The position numbers and the translations under genes are program-made. Shown here one piece after another: positions 36,414 through 44,117 of a stretch of 52,039 nt of DNA; position 1 is the first letter of the stretch, and each line of letters begins with the position of its first letter. The stretch is from Streptomyces mexicanus. Lineage in GTDB: Bacteria > Actinomycetota > Actinomycetes > Streptomycetales > Streptomycetaceae. Below the pieces are notes generated by a model. That model worked only from the letters and a program-made list of their open reading frames with translations, did no database searches and was not told the origin of the DNA. The stretch is from positions 4,681,304-4,733,342 of the forward strand of contig NZ_LR732544.1 of NCBI RefSeq assembly GCF_902506575.1, read 5' to 3'.

Positions 36414-36451
36414 GCGACGGGGCCCGGGGAGACGTCCCCGGGCCCCGTCGC
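36414..36451. terminator. Bidirectional hairpin terminator after dapC
   Basis: Perfect 17-bp arms GCGACGGGGCCCGGGGA / TCCCCGGGCCCCGTCGC around a 4-nt loop GACG, between convergent genes. It is the longest perfect stem I found in the window. Confidence 0.85.
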
Positions 36452-36509
36452 GTGCCTACGGCGCCGCCGTGTCCGTGCCGAGAAGTCCTACGGCCGGTGC
36501 GCGCGTCGC

Positions 36510-36929
36510 TCAGCCGCCCAGGGGCAGGCCGGTCGAGGGCAGGGACTGCGTCGGCAGGCCGCCCTTCGTCGCCGTCCTGGCGGTGTCGGCGACCACTCCG
36601 GCCGCGGACCCGGCGGCGTCGCCGGCCGCCTTCTGCGCCACCGGGGTGGCCTGCTTCACGAGCTTGCCCCCCGTCTTGCCCGCGGCCGGCACCGTCTGCT
36701 TGAGCGCCTTGCTGCCGGTGTCACCCGCGACCCCGGTGAGGTGCTGCGCCGCGCCGTCCACGGTGTTGCCGACGTGCGCCCCGTCCAGGGCGGTCAGGCC
36801 GCCGATGTTCGGGGTGGCCGGCAGCTCGGGGGCAGCGCTGGCGGAGCCGGCCGCACCGACCCCGGCAGCCGCTCCCGCAGCGACGAGCAGCGCGGCACGG
36901 GCGATCCGGCGGGTCAGGGGGAGGGACAT
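36510..36929 (-). CDS. Small secreted protein (139 aa), Ala/Thr/Val-rich
   Basis: The gene starts at ATG 36929 with GAAGGAG upstream. The protein has a Sec signal peptide (residues 1-32: positive n-region LTRRIARAA, hydrophobic core, ASAAPEL cleavage region). The mature part is short, with repetitive TVPAAGKTGGKLVKQATPVAQKAAGDAAGSA and no Cys. It ends LPSTGLPLGG. The LPSTG sequence matches a sortase LPxTG pattern, but no hydrophobic tail follows, so sorting is doubtful. I do not recognise a function. Confidence 0.8.
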   Translation of the reverse strand: MSLPLTRRIARAALLVAAGAAAGVGAAGSASAAPELPATPNIGGLTALDGAHVGNTVDGAAQHLTGVAGDTGSKALKQTVPAAGKTGGKLVKQATPVAQKAAGDAAGSAAGVVADTARTATKGGLPTQSLPSTGLPLGG

Positions 36930-37357
36930 GTTGCTCCTTCGACGGAGAGAACGGTGAAGACGCAGTGACTACCGCTCGAAGCCGACGAAGGTTGCGGCGG
37001 GCCGACGTAAAGAGTTGGCAATGCGTCGCATTATCGGCTGCGCACAAAAACGGACGAAAGGCAGAACGCCGGGACGTCTGCTGAATCCTTCCGCCTCGCT
37101 GTTTCCAGGTGTTCCGGCCGGGGGAGGAGTGACGGCGCGCACGCCTGCGCCCACGGCCCTCCCGGGCGGGCGCGCACCACCCGGGAGGGTGACGAGCCGG
37201 AGGTCTGTTCCCGGCGGGTCGGAGGTCCGGTTCGAGCGGGGAGCCACTGGCCGGGTCCGGGCGGGGGCCGGAGGGTCTGTTCCGAGCGGGGAGCCGGAGA
37301 TCTGCCGTGGCCGCCGGTGGTTCCTGGCCGCCGGCCGTTTCCGGCCGCCGGTGGTTC
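36930..37357. other. Intergenic region with palindrome and candidate promoter
   Basis: 428 bp between two minus-strand envelope genes without a supported gene. Near the secreted-protein end, a 13-bp palindrome AATGCGTCGCATT (37020-37032) overlaps the likely start point of a minus-strand promoter. Read on that strand, the boxes are TTCGTC at 37058-37053 and GATAAT at 37035-37030, with 17-bp spacing. The rest (37110-37340) is low-complexity G/C sequence with short repeated blocks such as GAGCGGGGAGCC. Confidence 0.4.
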
Positions 37358-37376
37358 CTAGCCGCCGGTCGTGATG
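37309..37376. repeat. 17-bp tandem repeat at the 3' end of the lysozyme-like gene
   Basis: Four 17-bp units in a row. Units 1 and 3 are identical (GGCCGCCGGTGGTTCCT), unit 2 is GGCCGCCGGCCGTTTCC, and unit 4 is degenerate. The last unit contains the stop codon of the gene. Confidence 0.6.
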
Positions 37377-38332
37377 CGTACCGCGCCCGCGTCCGCCGTG
37401 TCCGACCGGTCGCCGTTCTTCGCGTCCGTCGTGTGCCACTGGCCGTCGGTGAGACCGGCGGTCCACTCCCGGCCGGCGTACGCGACCCGCTCGATGTGCA
37501 GCGCGGAGGCGTTCGCCACCGCCCAGTGCGCCAGCTGCCAGCCGCGCTGCCGCGCGCTGCGCCCGTCCTCGGCGCCGCCGCGCACCGGCAGCGTCACGGT
37601 CCGGCCGTCGGTGACCGAGGCGTGCCGCGGCGCGGGCGTCGGCGTGGCTCCGCGGTCGGCCACCACCGCGCCGGTCTCCTGCAGCACGTCCCGCCCGAAG
37701 TCGCGCACCAGCGCGGCCCGCACCGCGTTCGGGCCGGTGGCGGTGGTGGCTGCGGGGCGGCCCTGGCAGGTCAGCGTGGCCGCGGCCTGCCCGGTCAGGG
37801 CGGCCGCGAGCAGCGTGGCGTCCGGCTCGTGCTTGGCGTACGCCTCCGGGAAGCCGCTGCGCTGCACCCGCTGCGCGGCCACGGTCAGCGGCAGCCGGGT
37901 GTAGTCGGGGACCTCGGCGAGGTGCTCGTAGAAGACGCCCGCCGCGTACGTCGGGTCCATGATCTCCTTCGGGGTGCCCCAGCCCTGCGACGGCCGCTGC
38001 TGGAACAGGCCGAGGGAGTCCCGGTCGCCGTGCCGGAGGTTGCGCAGGCCCGACTCCTGCAGGGCGGTCGCCAGCGCGATGGTCACGGCCCGCTCGGGCA
38101 TGCCCCGCCCGGTGCCGACGGCGGCGATCGTCGCCGCGTTCACCGCCTGCTCCGGCGTGAACTCGTACGACGTGCCGCCGCCGCCCGCGGAGACGACCTT
38201 GCAGCCCGGGGCCGCGCCACCCGTCAGGTACTGCACCGTGAGGTAACCCGCGAGCGCGAGCAGGACGGCAACGGCCGCCCCGATCCTGAGGAGGCGGCCA
38301 CGACGCTTCGAAGTGGGGGACGGCTCTGGCAC
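37358..38332 (-). CDS. Membrane-anchored lysozyme/transglycosylase-like protein
   Basis: This 324-residue protein has a short basic cytoplasmic N-terminus, one membrane helix (residues about 15-36) and an extracytoplasmic domain. The segment VTIALATALQESGLRNL followed by SLGLFQQRPSQGWGTPKEI is typical of lysozyme-fold muramidase/transglycosylase-like proteins (catalytic-type Glu in QESGL, FQQRPS loop). Databases often call this Streptomyces family a heavy-metal transporter, which the sequence does not support. It lies close to peptidoglycan precursor genes dapC and dapE. Enzyme activity is inference. Confidence 0.8.
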   Translation of the reverse strand: MPEPSPTSKRRGRLLRIGAAVAVLLALAGYLTVQYLTGGAAPGCKVVSAGGGGTSYEFTPEQAVNAATIAAVGTGRGMPERAVTIALATALQESGLRNLRHGDRDSLGLFQQRPSQGWGTPKEIMDPTYAAGVFYEHLAEVPDYTRLPLTVAAQRVQRSGFPEAYAKHEPDATLLAAALTGQAAATLTCQGRPAATTATGPNAVRAALVRDFGRDVLQETGAVVADRGATPTPAPRHASVTDGRTVTLPVRGGAEDGRSARQRGWQLAHWAVANASALHIERVAYAGREWTAGLTDGQWHTTDAKNGDRSDTADAGAVRITTGG

Positions 38333-38509
38333 GCCTACAAGGTACTGGAGACGCAGGGGGTGTTGAGCCAGGTGGCGGGGGGTGTCCGGGCGTCAACGCG
38401 CTTCTGCCCCGGGGCGCTTCGTCACCCGGGGGCCGGCGGCCGTTCACCGGACGTCGACGAACCCTTCGCCTGTCGAGCACGGACCGCCCGGCGGGTTAGG
38501 GTCGAGGCC

Positions 38510-39589
38510 ATGGCCGATACCCCGCTTGACCTGACGCTGGACGCCGCGCGGCTGACCGCGCAGCTCGTCGACTTCCCCTCGGAGAGCGGCACCGAGAAGC
38601 CGCTGGCCGACGCGATCGAGGCCGCGCTGCGCACCCTGCCGCACCTGACGGTCGACCGCCTGGGCAACAACGTCGTCGCCCGCACGCGGCTGGGCCGTTC
38701 CGAGCGGGTGATCCTGGCCGGTCACATCGACACCGTTCCCATCGCCGGCAACGTGCCCTCCCGGCTGGACGAGGACGGGGTGCTGTGGGGCTGCGGCACC
38801 TGCGACATGAAGTCCGGCGTCGCCGTGCAGCTGCGGATCGCGGCCACCGTCCCCGCCCCCAACCGCGACCTGACCTTCGTCTTCTACGACAACGAGGAGG
38901 TCGCCGCGGAGCTGAACGGCCTCAGGCACGTCGCCGAGGCGCACCCGGAGTGGCTGGCGGGCGACTTCGCGGTGCTGCTGGAACCCTCCGACGGCCAGGT
39001 CGAGGGCGGCTGCCAGGGCACGCTGCGGGTGCTGCTGAAGACCAAGGGCGAGCGGGCGCACTCCGCGCGCGGCTGGATGGGCTCCAACGCCATCCACGCC
39101 GCCGCGCCGATCCTGGCCCGGCTCGCGCAGTACCAGCCGCGGTATCCGGTCATCGACGGCCTGGAGTACCGCGAGGGCCTGAACGCCGTGGGCATCTCCG
39201 GCGGCGTGGCGGGCAACGTGATCCCCGACGAGTGCGTGGTCACCGTCAACTTCCGCTACGCGCCGGACCGCACCGAGGAGGAGGCGATCGCCCACGTCCG
39301 CGAGGTGTTCGCGGACTGCGGCGTGGAGGAGTTCGTCGTCGACGACCACAGCCCCGGTGCCCTGCCGGGCCTGAACCACCCGGCCGCGGCGGCCTTCGTC
39401 GAGGCCGTCGGCGGCACCCCGCAGCCCAAGTACGGCTGGACGGACGTCTCCCGCTTCTCCGCGCTCGGCATCCCGGCCGTCAACTACGGCCCCGGCAACC
39501 CGCACTTGGCGCACAAGCGGGACGAGCGCGTGGACACCGCCAAGATCCTCGCGGGCGAGGAGCGGCTGCGGGCCTGGCTGACCGACTGA
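38510..39589 (+). CDS. dapE: Succinyl-diaminopimelate desuccinylase DapE
   Basis: This 359-residue M20 metallohydrolase releases LL-diaminopimelate and succinate. The ligands for two zinc ions are visible: His in AGHIDTVP, bridging Asp in GTCDMKSG, Glu pair in YDNEEVA, Glu/Asp in LLEPSDG and His in NPHLAHKRDE. The dimerisation-domain His is in GERAHSARGWMGSNAIH. ATG 38510 has GAGG upstream; the longer open frame upstream is a shadow of the divergent gene. Together with dapC it supports the succinylase route. Confidence 0.95.
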   Translation: MADTPLDLTLDAARLTAQLVDFPSESGTEKPLADAIEAALRTLPHLTVDRLGNNVVARTRLGRSERVILAGHIDTVPIAGNVPSRLDEDGVLWGCGTCDMKSGVAVQLRIAATVPAPNRDLTFVFYDNEEVAAELNGLRHVAEAHPEWLAGDFAVLLEPSDGQVEGGCQGTLRVLLKTKGERAHSARGWMGSNAIHAAAPILARLAQYQPRYPVIDGLEYREGLNAVGISGGVAGNVIPDECVVTVNFRYAPDRTEEEAIAHVREVFADCGVEEFVVDDHSPGALPGLNHPAAAAFVEAVGGTPQPKYGWTDVSRFSALGIPAVNYGPGNPHLAHKRDERVDTAKILAGEERLRAWLTD

Positions 39590-39725
39590 CGGCGGCGACG
39601 GCCGGGTGGCGGTGACAGGCGCCCCGGGGCACCGCGGGGCACCACGGAGCGCTGCGGACCGGGCCGCGCCGGGGCACCCCGGGGCGCTGCGCGCCGGACA
39701 TGCCGAGGTCCCCCTCCCGTAACCC

Positions 39726-39739
39726 GCGTAGATCTACGC
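39726..39739. promoter_or_regulatory. 14-bp perfect palindrome before the LOG gene
   Basis: GCGTAGATCTACGC, centred about 41 bp before the LOG-protein start codon and embedded in a likely promoter (TACGCT as a possible -10). Candidate operator. Confidence 0.45.
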
Positions 39740-39773
39740 TGAGGTGGAAAGACCGCACACGGAGGGAGCGCAC

Positions 39774-40532
39774 ATGGCTACAGGCAACCCCGAGGGCAAG
39801 AAGCGGCCACCGGAGGAGCAGCGCCTGGGACCGGTCCTCCGGCGGCGCGGACAGGTCCAGGCGAGCACCACCGACCAGCGGCTGCTGGACGAGCGCGCCC
39901 CGACCGACTGGGTGCACACCGACCCCTGGCGGGTGCTGCGCATCCAGTCGGAGTTCATCGAGGGCTTCGGCACGCTGGCCGAACTCCCGCCCGCGATCAG
40001 CGTCTTCGGCTCCGCCCGCACGCCGGTGGACTCCGCGGAGTACGAGGCGGGCGTGCGGCTGGGCCGCGGCCTGGTCGAGGCGGGCTTCGCGGTGATCACC
40101 GGCGGCGGACCGGGCGCCATGGAGGCCGCGAACAAGGGCGCGTGCGAGGCCGGCGGCATCTCGGTGGGCCTGGGCATCGAGCTGCCCTTCGAGCAGGGCC
40201 TGAACCCCTATGTCGACATCGGGCTGAACTTCCGCTACTTCTTCGTCCGCAAGATGATGTTCGTCAAGTACGCCCAGGGCTTCGTGGTCCTGCCCGGCGG
40301 CCTGGGCACGCTCGACGAACTCTTCGAGGCGCTCACCCTCGTCCAGACGCAGAAGGTCACCCGCTTCCCGATCGTGCTGTTCGGCAGCGCGTACTGGGGC
40401 GGCCTGGTGGACTGGCTCACCCACACCCTCATCGCCGAGGGCAAGGCGTCCAAGGCGGACCTGACCCTGTTCCACGTGACGGACGAGGTGGACGAGGCGG
40501 TGGCGCTGGTGTCCAAGGAGGCCGGCCGGTAG
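39774..40532 (+). CDS. LOG-family protein (TIGR00730, Rossmann fold nucleotide hydrolase)
   Basis: This 252-residue protein has the LOG core motifs ISVFGSARTP, ITGGGPGAMEAANKGA, FFVRKMMFVKYAQGF and the signature PGGLGTLDELFE. Plant and bacterial members release free bases from nucleoside monophosphates (cytokinin riboside phosphoribohydrolase). The M. tuberculosis homologue Rv1205 makes cytokinins and sits in the same position before folP2. The N-terminal 60 residues are charged and variable. ATG 39774 has GGAGGGAG upstream; the ten-residue longer start at 39744 lacks one. The stop is TAG, followed by an in-frame open minisatellite. Confidence 0.92.
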   Translation: MATGNPEGKKRPPEEQRLGPVLRRRGQVQASTTDQRLLDERAPTDWVHTDPWRVLRIQSEFIEGFGTLAELPPAISVFGSARTPVDSAEYEAGVRLGRGLVEAGFAVITGGGPGAMEAANKGACEAGGISVGLGIELPFEQGLNPYVDIGLNFRYFFVRKMMFVKYAQGFVVLPGGLGTLDELFEALTLVQTQKVTRFPIVLFGSAYWGGLVDWLTHTLIAEGKASKADLTLFHVTDEVDEAVALVSKEAGR

Positions 40533-40592
40533 GGAGCCGGCCCGGGACGGCGGGGGGACCCCTGTCCGAGACGGCGGCGACCGGAAAGCCCG

Positions 40593-40800
40593 TCCGGGAC
40601 GGCGCAGGCGGAACCCTCCGCCCGGGACGGCGAGGCGGAACCCTCCGCCCGGGACGGCGAGGTGGAACCCTCCGCCCGGGACGGCGAGGGGGAACCCTCC
40701 GTCCGGGACGGCGAGGTGGAACCCTCCGCCCGGGACGGCGAGGTGGAACCCTGCGTCCGGGACGGCGCAGGCGGAGACCCCCCGCCCGGGACGGGGGGGG
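40593..40800. repeat. 27-bp minisatellite (about 6-7 units)
   Basis: Tandem GGGACGGCGAGGTGGAACCC-type units (each ends TCCGCCC or TCCGTCC) in the 323-bp convergent gap between the LOG gene and folP2. Five units are nearly identical and the edge units are degenerate. The period is nine codons, so several frames stay open through it. There are no spacers, so it is not CRISPR. I see no gene in this interval. Confidence 0.8.
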
Positions 40801-40855
40801 CGGAACGCCCGGCCGGCGGCGGAACCCGTGTCCGAGGCGGCGGGGGCCGAACGTC

Positions 40856-41716
40856 CTACGCCAGCCCCCGCCGGGCCACGGCGGGCGGGCGGTGGCCCGC
40901 GATCGACGCCACCATGTCCAGCACCTGCCGGGTCTCGGCGACCTCGTGCACCCGGTAGACCTGCGCCCCCAGCCACGCCGAGACGGCCGTCGTCGCCAGC
41001 GTGCCCAGCACCCGCTCCTTGACCGGCTTGTCCAGCGTCTCGCCCACGAAGTCCTTGTTGGACAGGGACACCAGCACCGGCCAGCCGGTGGCCACCATCT
41101 CGTCCAGCCGGCGCGTGGCCTCCAGGCTGTGCCGCGTGTTCTTGCCGAAGTCGTGCCCGGGGTCGATCAGCACCGACTCCCGGGGCACGCCGAGGGCCAC
41201 CGCCCGCTCGGCCAGGCCCAGGGTGACCTTCAGGATGTCGGCCATGACGTCGTCGTACGTCACCCGGTGCGGCCGGGTGCGCGGCTGGGCGCCGCCCGCG
41301 TGGGTGCACACCAGCCCCACCTTGTACCGCGCCGCGACCTCGGCCAGCCGCGGGTCCACGCCGCCCCACGCGTCGTTGAGCAGGTCCGCCCCCGCCTCGC
41401 AGACCGCCTCGCCGACCTCCGCGCGCCAGGTGTCCACGCTGATCACCACGTCGGGGAACCGCCGCCGCACCTCGGCCACGAAGCCCACCGTGCGCCGGGC
41501 CTCCTCCTCGGCCGTGACCTCCTCGCCGGGGCCCGCCTCCCCCCCGCCGATGTCGATGATCGCCGCGCCCTGGGCGACCGCCTGCTCCACGCGGGCCAGG
41601 GCCGGCTCGTCGCGGAACGTCGCACCCTGGTCGTAGAAGGAGTCCGGGGTCCGGTTGACGATCGCCATGATCACCGGCTCGTGCGCGCCGAATTCACGCC
41701 TGCCCAGCCTGAGCAT
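40856..41716 (-). CDS. folP: FolP2-type dihydropteroate synthase paralogue
   Basis: This 286-residue TIM-barrel protein of the pterin-binding family is close to M. tuberculosis FolP2 (Rv1207): shared VNRTPDSFYDQGATF, NDAWGGVDP, LIDPGHDFGKNT and SLSNKDFVGETL. Canonical DHPS loops are altered: loop 1 reads NRTPDSF instead of NVTPDSF, and the pABA-binding STRPG of loop 2 is replaced by EAGPG (residues 60-64). FolP2 of mycobacteria is reported to lack DHPS activity, so this protein probably has another pterin-related or unknown role. It is divergent from the DivIVA-like gene. Confidence 0.88.
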   Translation of the reverse strand: MLRLGRREFGAHEPVIMAIVNRTPDSFYDQGATFRDEPALARVEQAVAQGAAIIDIGGGEAGPGEEVTAEEEARRTVGFVAEVRRRFPDVVISVDTWRAEVGEAVCEAGADLLNDAWGGVDPRLAEVAARYKVGLVCTHAGGAQPRTRPHRVTYDDVMADILKVTLGLAERAVALGVPRESVLIDPGHDFGKNTRHSLEATRRLDEMVATGWPVLVSLSNKDFVGETLDKPVKERVLGTLATTAVSAWLGAQVYRVHEVAETRQVLDMVASIAGHRPPAVARRGLA

Positions 41717-41865
41717 CCCCTGTGACCTCTTCTCCCGCGATACCTGTGGCCCGCCCGTGCGGGCCGCCTCTTCGGCCGCCTGCGACCCTAACCGTCAGCC
41801 TCGCATGGCACGATCGGACCCTGGCACACCCGACCCGTTCGACAGACTCCGTGGGGACCGAAGCG

Positions 41866-42222
41866 ATGGTTATGTTCTTGTTCCTGGTCGTCGCGCTCGC
41901 CGTCGTGGTCGCCGCGGTCACGCTCGCCGTGGTCGGCGGGGGCGAGGGAAGCGGCCCGCTGCCCGAGGCGGCGCCCGAGCGGCTGCACGACCCGCTGCCC
42001 CCGGATCGCCCGGTGGGCCGCGCGGACGTGGAGAACCTCCGCTTCCCGCTCGCCGTCCGCGGCTACCGCATGGCGGACGTCGACGACGCGCTGAGCCGGC
42101 TGGGCGCCGAACTCGCCGAACGCGAGGCCCGGATCGCCGACCTGGAGTCCGCGCTGGCGGGCGCCCGGGCCGCCGTGTCGCAGGCCCGCGCGGACAAGCC
42201 CGATGCACAGGAGCAGCAGTGA
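41866..42222 (+). CDS. DivIVA-domain membrane protein (Rv1209-like)
   Basis: This 118-residue protein has one N-terminal membrane helix (residues 2-24: FLFLVVALAVVVAAVTLAVV), an acidic Pro-rich linker and a short DivIVA-type motif (FPLAVRGYRMADVDDALSRL). A coiled coil (LAEREARIADLESALAGARA) follows. ATG 41866 has GGGGA upstream; ATG 41872 is possible, and the longer open frame begins inside folP2 and is unlikely. The stop overlaps the next gene as GTGA. A polar-growth or septum-linked role is suggested by the domain only. Confidence 0.82.
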   Translation: MVMFLFLVVALAVVVAAVTLAVVGGGEGSGPLPEAAPERLHDPLPPDRPVGRADVENLRFPLAVRGYRMADVDDALSRLGAELAEREARIADLESALAGARAAVSQARADKPDAQEQQ

Positions 42223-42881
42223 GCGCAGGAGGAGCGGTGACGGACGCGACCGAGGCGGCCGACGAGGCGCGGGGACCGGCGGCGGAGGCCCCCGTGCCGG
42301 GCGGGGCCGGGCCGGTCGCCGGTCCGGACGGCGCCCCGCGCTGCCCCTGGGCGCTGTCCGCGCCCGAGTACGTGGCGTACCACGACGAGGAGTGGGGCCG
42401 GCCCGTCCACGGCGACGACGCCCTCTACGAGCGGCTCAGCCTGGAGGCGTTCCAGTCCGGCCTGTCGTGGATCACGATCCTGCGCCGCCGGCCGGGCTTC
42501 CGCGCCGCCTTCGCCGGGTTCGAGATCGCCGCGGTGGCGCGGTTCACGGACGCCGACCGGGAGCGGCTGCTCGCCGACACCGGCATCATCCGCAACCGCG
42601 CGAAGATCGACGCCACCCTCGCCAACGCCCGGGTGCTCGCCGAGTGGTCCCCCGGCGAGCTGGACGCCCTCATCTGGTCCCACGCCCCCGACCCGACCGG
42701 CCGCCCGGCGCCGCGGACCCTCGCGGACGTCCCCGCGGTCACCCCCGAGTCCACGGCCCTGTCCAAGGCGCTGAAGAAGCGCGGCCTGCGCTTCGTCGGC
42801 CCGACGACGGCGTACGCGCTGATGCAGGCCTGCGGACTGGTCGACGACCACCTCGCCGACTGCGTGGCCCGCCGCCCCTGA
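42219..42881 (+). CDS. tag: DNA-3-methyladenine glycosylase I
   Basis: This 220-residue base-excision enzyme removes 3-methyladenine from alkylated DNA. Zinc ligands of the Tag family are recognisable: Cys in RCPWAL, His in YHDEEWGRPV, and His plus Cys in DDHLADC at the C-terminus. The aromatic/catalytic segment SLEAFQSGLSWITILRRR is well preserved. About 40 N-terminal residues are acidic, Ala-rich and not part of the domain. GTG 42219 (overlapping the preceding stop) is chosen; GTG 42237 with AGGAGG four bases upstream is an alternative. Confidence 0.92.
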   Translation: MSAGGAVTDATEAADEARGPAAEAPVPGGAGPVAGPDGAPRCPWALSAPEYVAYHDEEWGRPVHGDDALYERLSLEAFQSGLSWITILRRRPGFRAAFAGFEIAAVARFTDADRERLLADTGIIRNRAKIDATLANARVLAEWSPGELDALIWSHAPDPTGRPAPRTLADVPAVTPESTALSKALKKRGLRFVGPTTAYALMQACGLVDDHLADCVARRP

Positions 42882-42889
42882 CCGGCGGT

Positions 42890-42919
42890 CCGGGGCGGCG
42901 GCGGCGCGGCCCGTCCCGG
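42890..42919. terminator. Hairpin between convergent tag and crotonase genes
   Basis: 9-bp stem CCGGGGCGG / CCGTCCCGG with one G-U pair and a 12-nt loop. Confidence 0.4.
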
Positions 42920-42921
42920 CC

Positions 42922-43725
42922 TCAGCGGCCCAGGTACGTCGGCTTCTCCTTGTTCACGAACGCCTGCACGGCGATCGCGTGGTCCTCGGACTGCCCGGCC
43001 CGCGTCTGCAGTTCGTCCTCCTTCTCCAGCGTCTCGGTCAGGGAGTGCGTCAGCCCGTAGGCCACCGACTCCTTCAGCGCCGCGTACGCCAGCGTCGGAC
43101 CCTGGGCCAGGGCACGCGCCGTCCTCTCGGCCTCGGCGCGCAGCTCGGCCGCCGGTACGACCCGGTTGGCGATGCCCAGCTCGTACGCCTCCTGGGCGGT
43201 GATGCTGCGCGGGAAGAGCAGCAGGTCGGTGGCGCGGCTCGGGCCGACCACCCGCGGCAGCGTCCAGGAGACGCCGGAGTCGGCGGTGAGCGCCACGCCC
43301 GCGAAGGAGGTGGTGAAGGACGCCGTGTCCGCGACGATCCGGTGGTCGGCGGCGAGCGCGAAGCCGAAGCCCGCCCCGGCGGCCACGCCGTTGACCGCGG
43401 CGACGACCGGCTTGGGCGCCCCGGCCAGCGCCCGCACGATCGGGTTGTAGTGCTCCTTCACCGTGCTCATCGTCTGCCCCGACCCGGTCTGCCGGTCGCT
43501 GTGCAGCAGTCCGATGTGCTCCTTGAGGTCCTGGCCGACGCAGAACGCCCGGTCCCCGGCGGCGGTCAGCAGGATCGCGCGCACCGCGCCGTCGGCCGCG
43601 GCGGCCTCGGCCGCGTCCCGCAGGGCGGCCTTCGTCGCGATGTTCAGCGCGTTCATCGCCTCCGGGCGGTTCAGCGTGATCGTCGCCAGTCCGTCGCTGA
43701 CCTCGTAGAGCACGGTGTCGGCCAT
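42922..43725 (-). CDS. Enoyl-CoA hydratase/isomerase family protein (PaaG-like)
   Basis: This 267-residue crotonase has the CoA-binding and oxyanion-hole segments FCVGQDLKEHIG and GVAAGAGFGFALAADHRI. The active-site loop reads FAGVALTADSGVSWTLPRVVG, with Asp where classical hydratases carry the second catalytic Glu. The same substitution occurs in PaaG, so isomerase activity on a phenylacetate- or fatty-acid-type CoA ester is more likely than hydration. ATG 43725 follows GGAGGGG. A 22-bp symmetric site lies 28 bp upstream of the start codon. Confidence 0.88.
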   Translation of the reverse strand: MADTVLYEVSDGLATITLNRPEAMNALNIATKAALRDAAEAAAADGAVRAILLTAAGDRAFCVGQDLKEHIGLLHSDRQTGSGQTMSTVKEHYNPIVRALAGAPKPVVAAVNGVAAGAGFGFALAADHRIVADTASFTTSFAGVALTADSGVSWTLPRVVGPSRATDLLLFPRSITAQEAYELGIANRVVPAAELRAEAERTARALAQGPTLAYAALKESVAYGLTHSLTETLEKEDELQTRAGQSEDHAIAVQAFVNKEKPTYLGR

Positions 43726-43752
43726 GGGGCATCCCCTCCGGTGTCACGGCTG

Positions 43753-43774
43753 GGACGTACCGCTCGGTACGTCC
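43753..43774. promoter_or_regulatory. Palindromic candidate TetR-type operator of the crotonase gene
   Basis: GGACGTACCG / CGGTACGTCC, 10-bp perfect arms with a 2-bp centre, 28-49 bp upstream of the crotonase start. This spacing suits a repressor of lipid or aromatic catabolism. Confidence 0.55.
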
Positions 43775-44117
43775 TGGGTTCGAAGGACAGCATGACGGAG
43801 ATCACCGGTCCCGGCGCGGCGCGCTCGTGTGACCTGCGTCAAAGAAATCCGGCACGCGGGCGGACGCGGGGTGTGCGGGCCGGCGCGAAGTATCGCAGCC
43901 ACATCCCCGAATTGAGTGGTTTTGCTCGCGTGCGTTGCCCAAGCGATGCGGACTGATGTTGGTCATCGGGTCCTGGGATGCGGGATAATGGCTGGGAAGC
44001 AATGTGTTCGATGCCGGTGTCGCGTGTCCGGGGCCGTTGCGGGCGAGGACCGCGCGCGTGCCCTTCGATGGGCTGTCGGCTTAGACGATGAGCTGGGTTT
44101 CAGGAAGGGGAACGAGC
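43775..44117. other. Non-coding region upstream of the DUF3117 gene
   Basis: About 340 bp with no supported gene and a lower GC content around 43905-44010. A plus-strand promoter candidate is TTGGTC (43959-43964), a 19-bp spacer and GATAAT (43984-43989). That would give a leader of roughly 120 nt before the DUF3117 start, long enough for a regulatory RNA element, although I see no strong fold. Confidence 0.4.

Noticed and set aside
36510..36929. LPxTG sortase substrate
   Set aside because: LPSTG is present near the C-terminus, but the required hydrophobic segment and positive tail after it are missing.
37358..38332. Heavy-metal transporter, the usual database label for this family
   Set aside because: Only one membrane helix and no metal-binding motif. 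The extracytoplasmic part looks lysozyme-like.
40593..40800. CRISPR-like appearance of regular repeats
   Set aside because: The 27-bp units are directly adjacent with no unique spacers, and there are no cas genes in the window.
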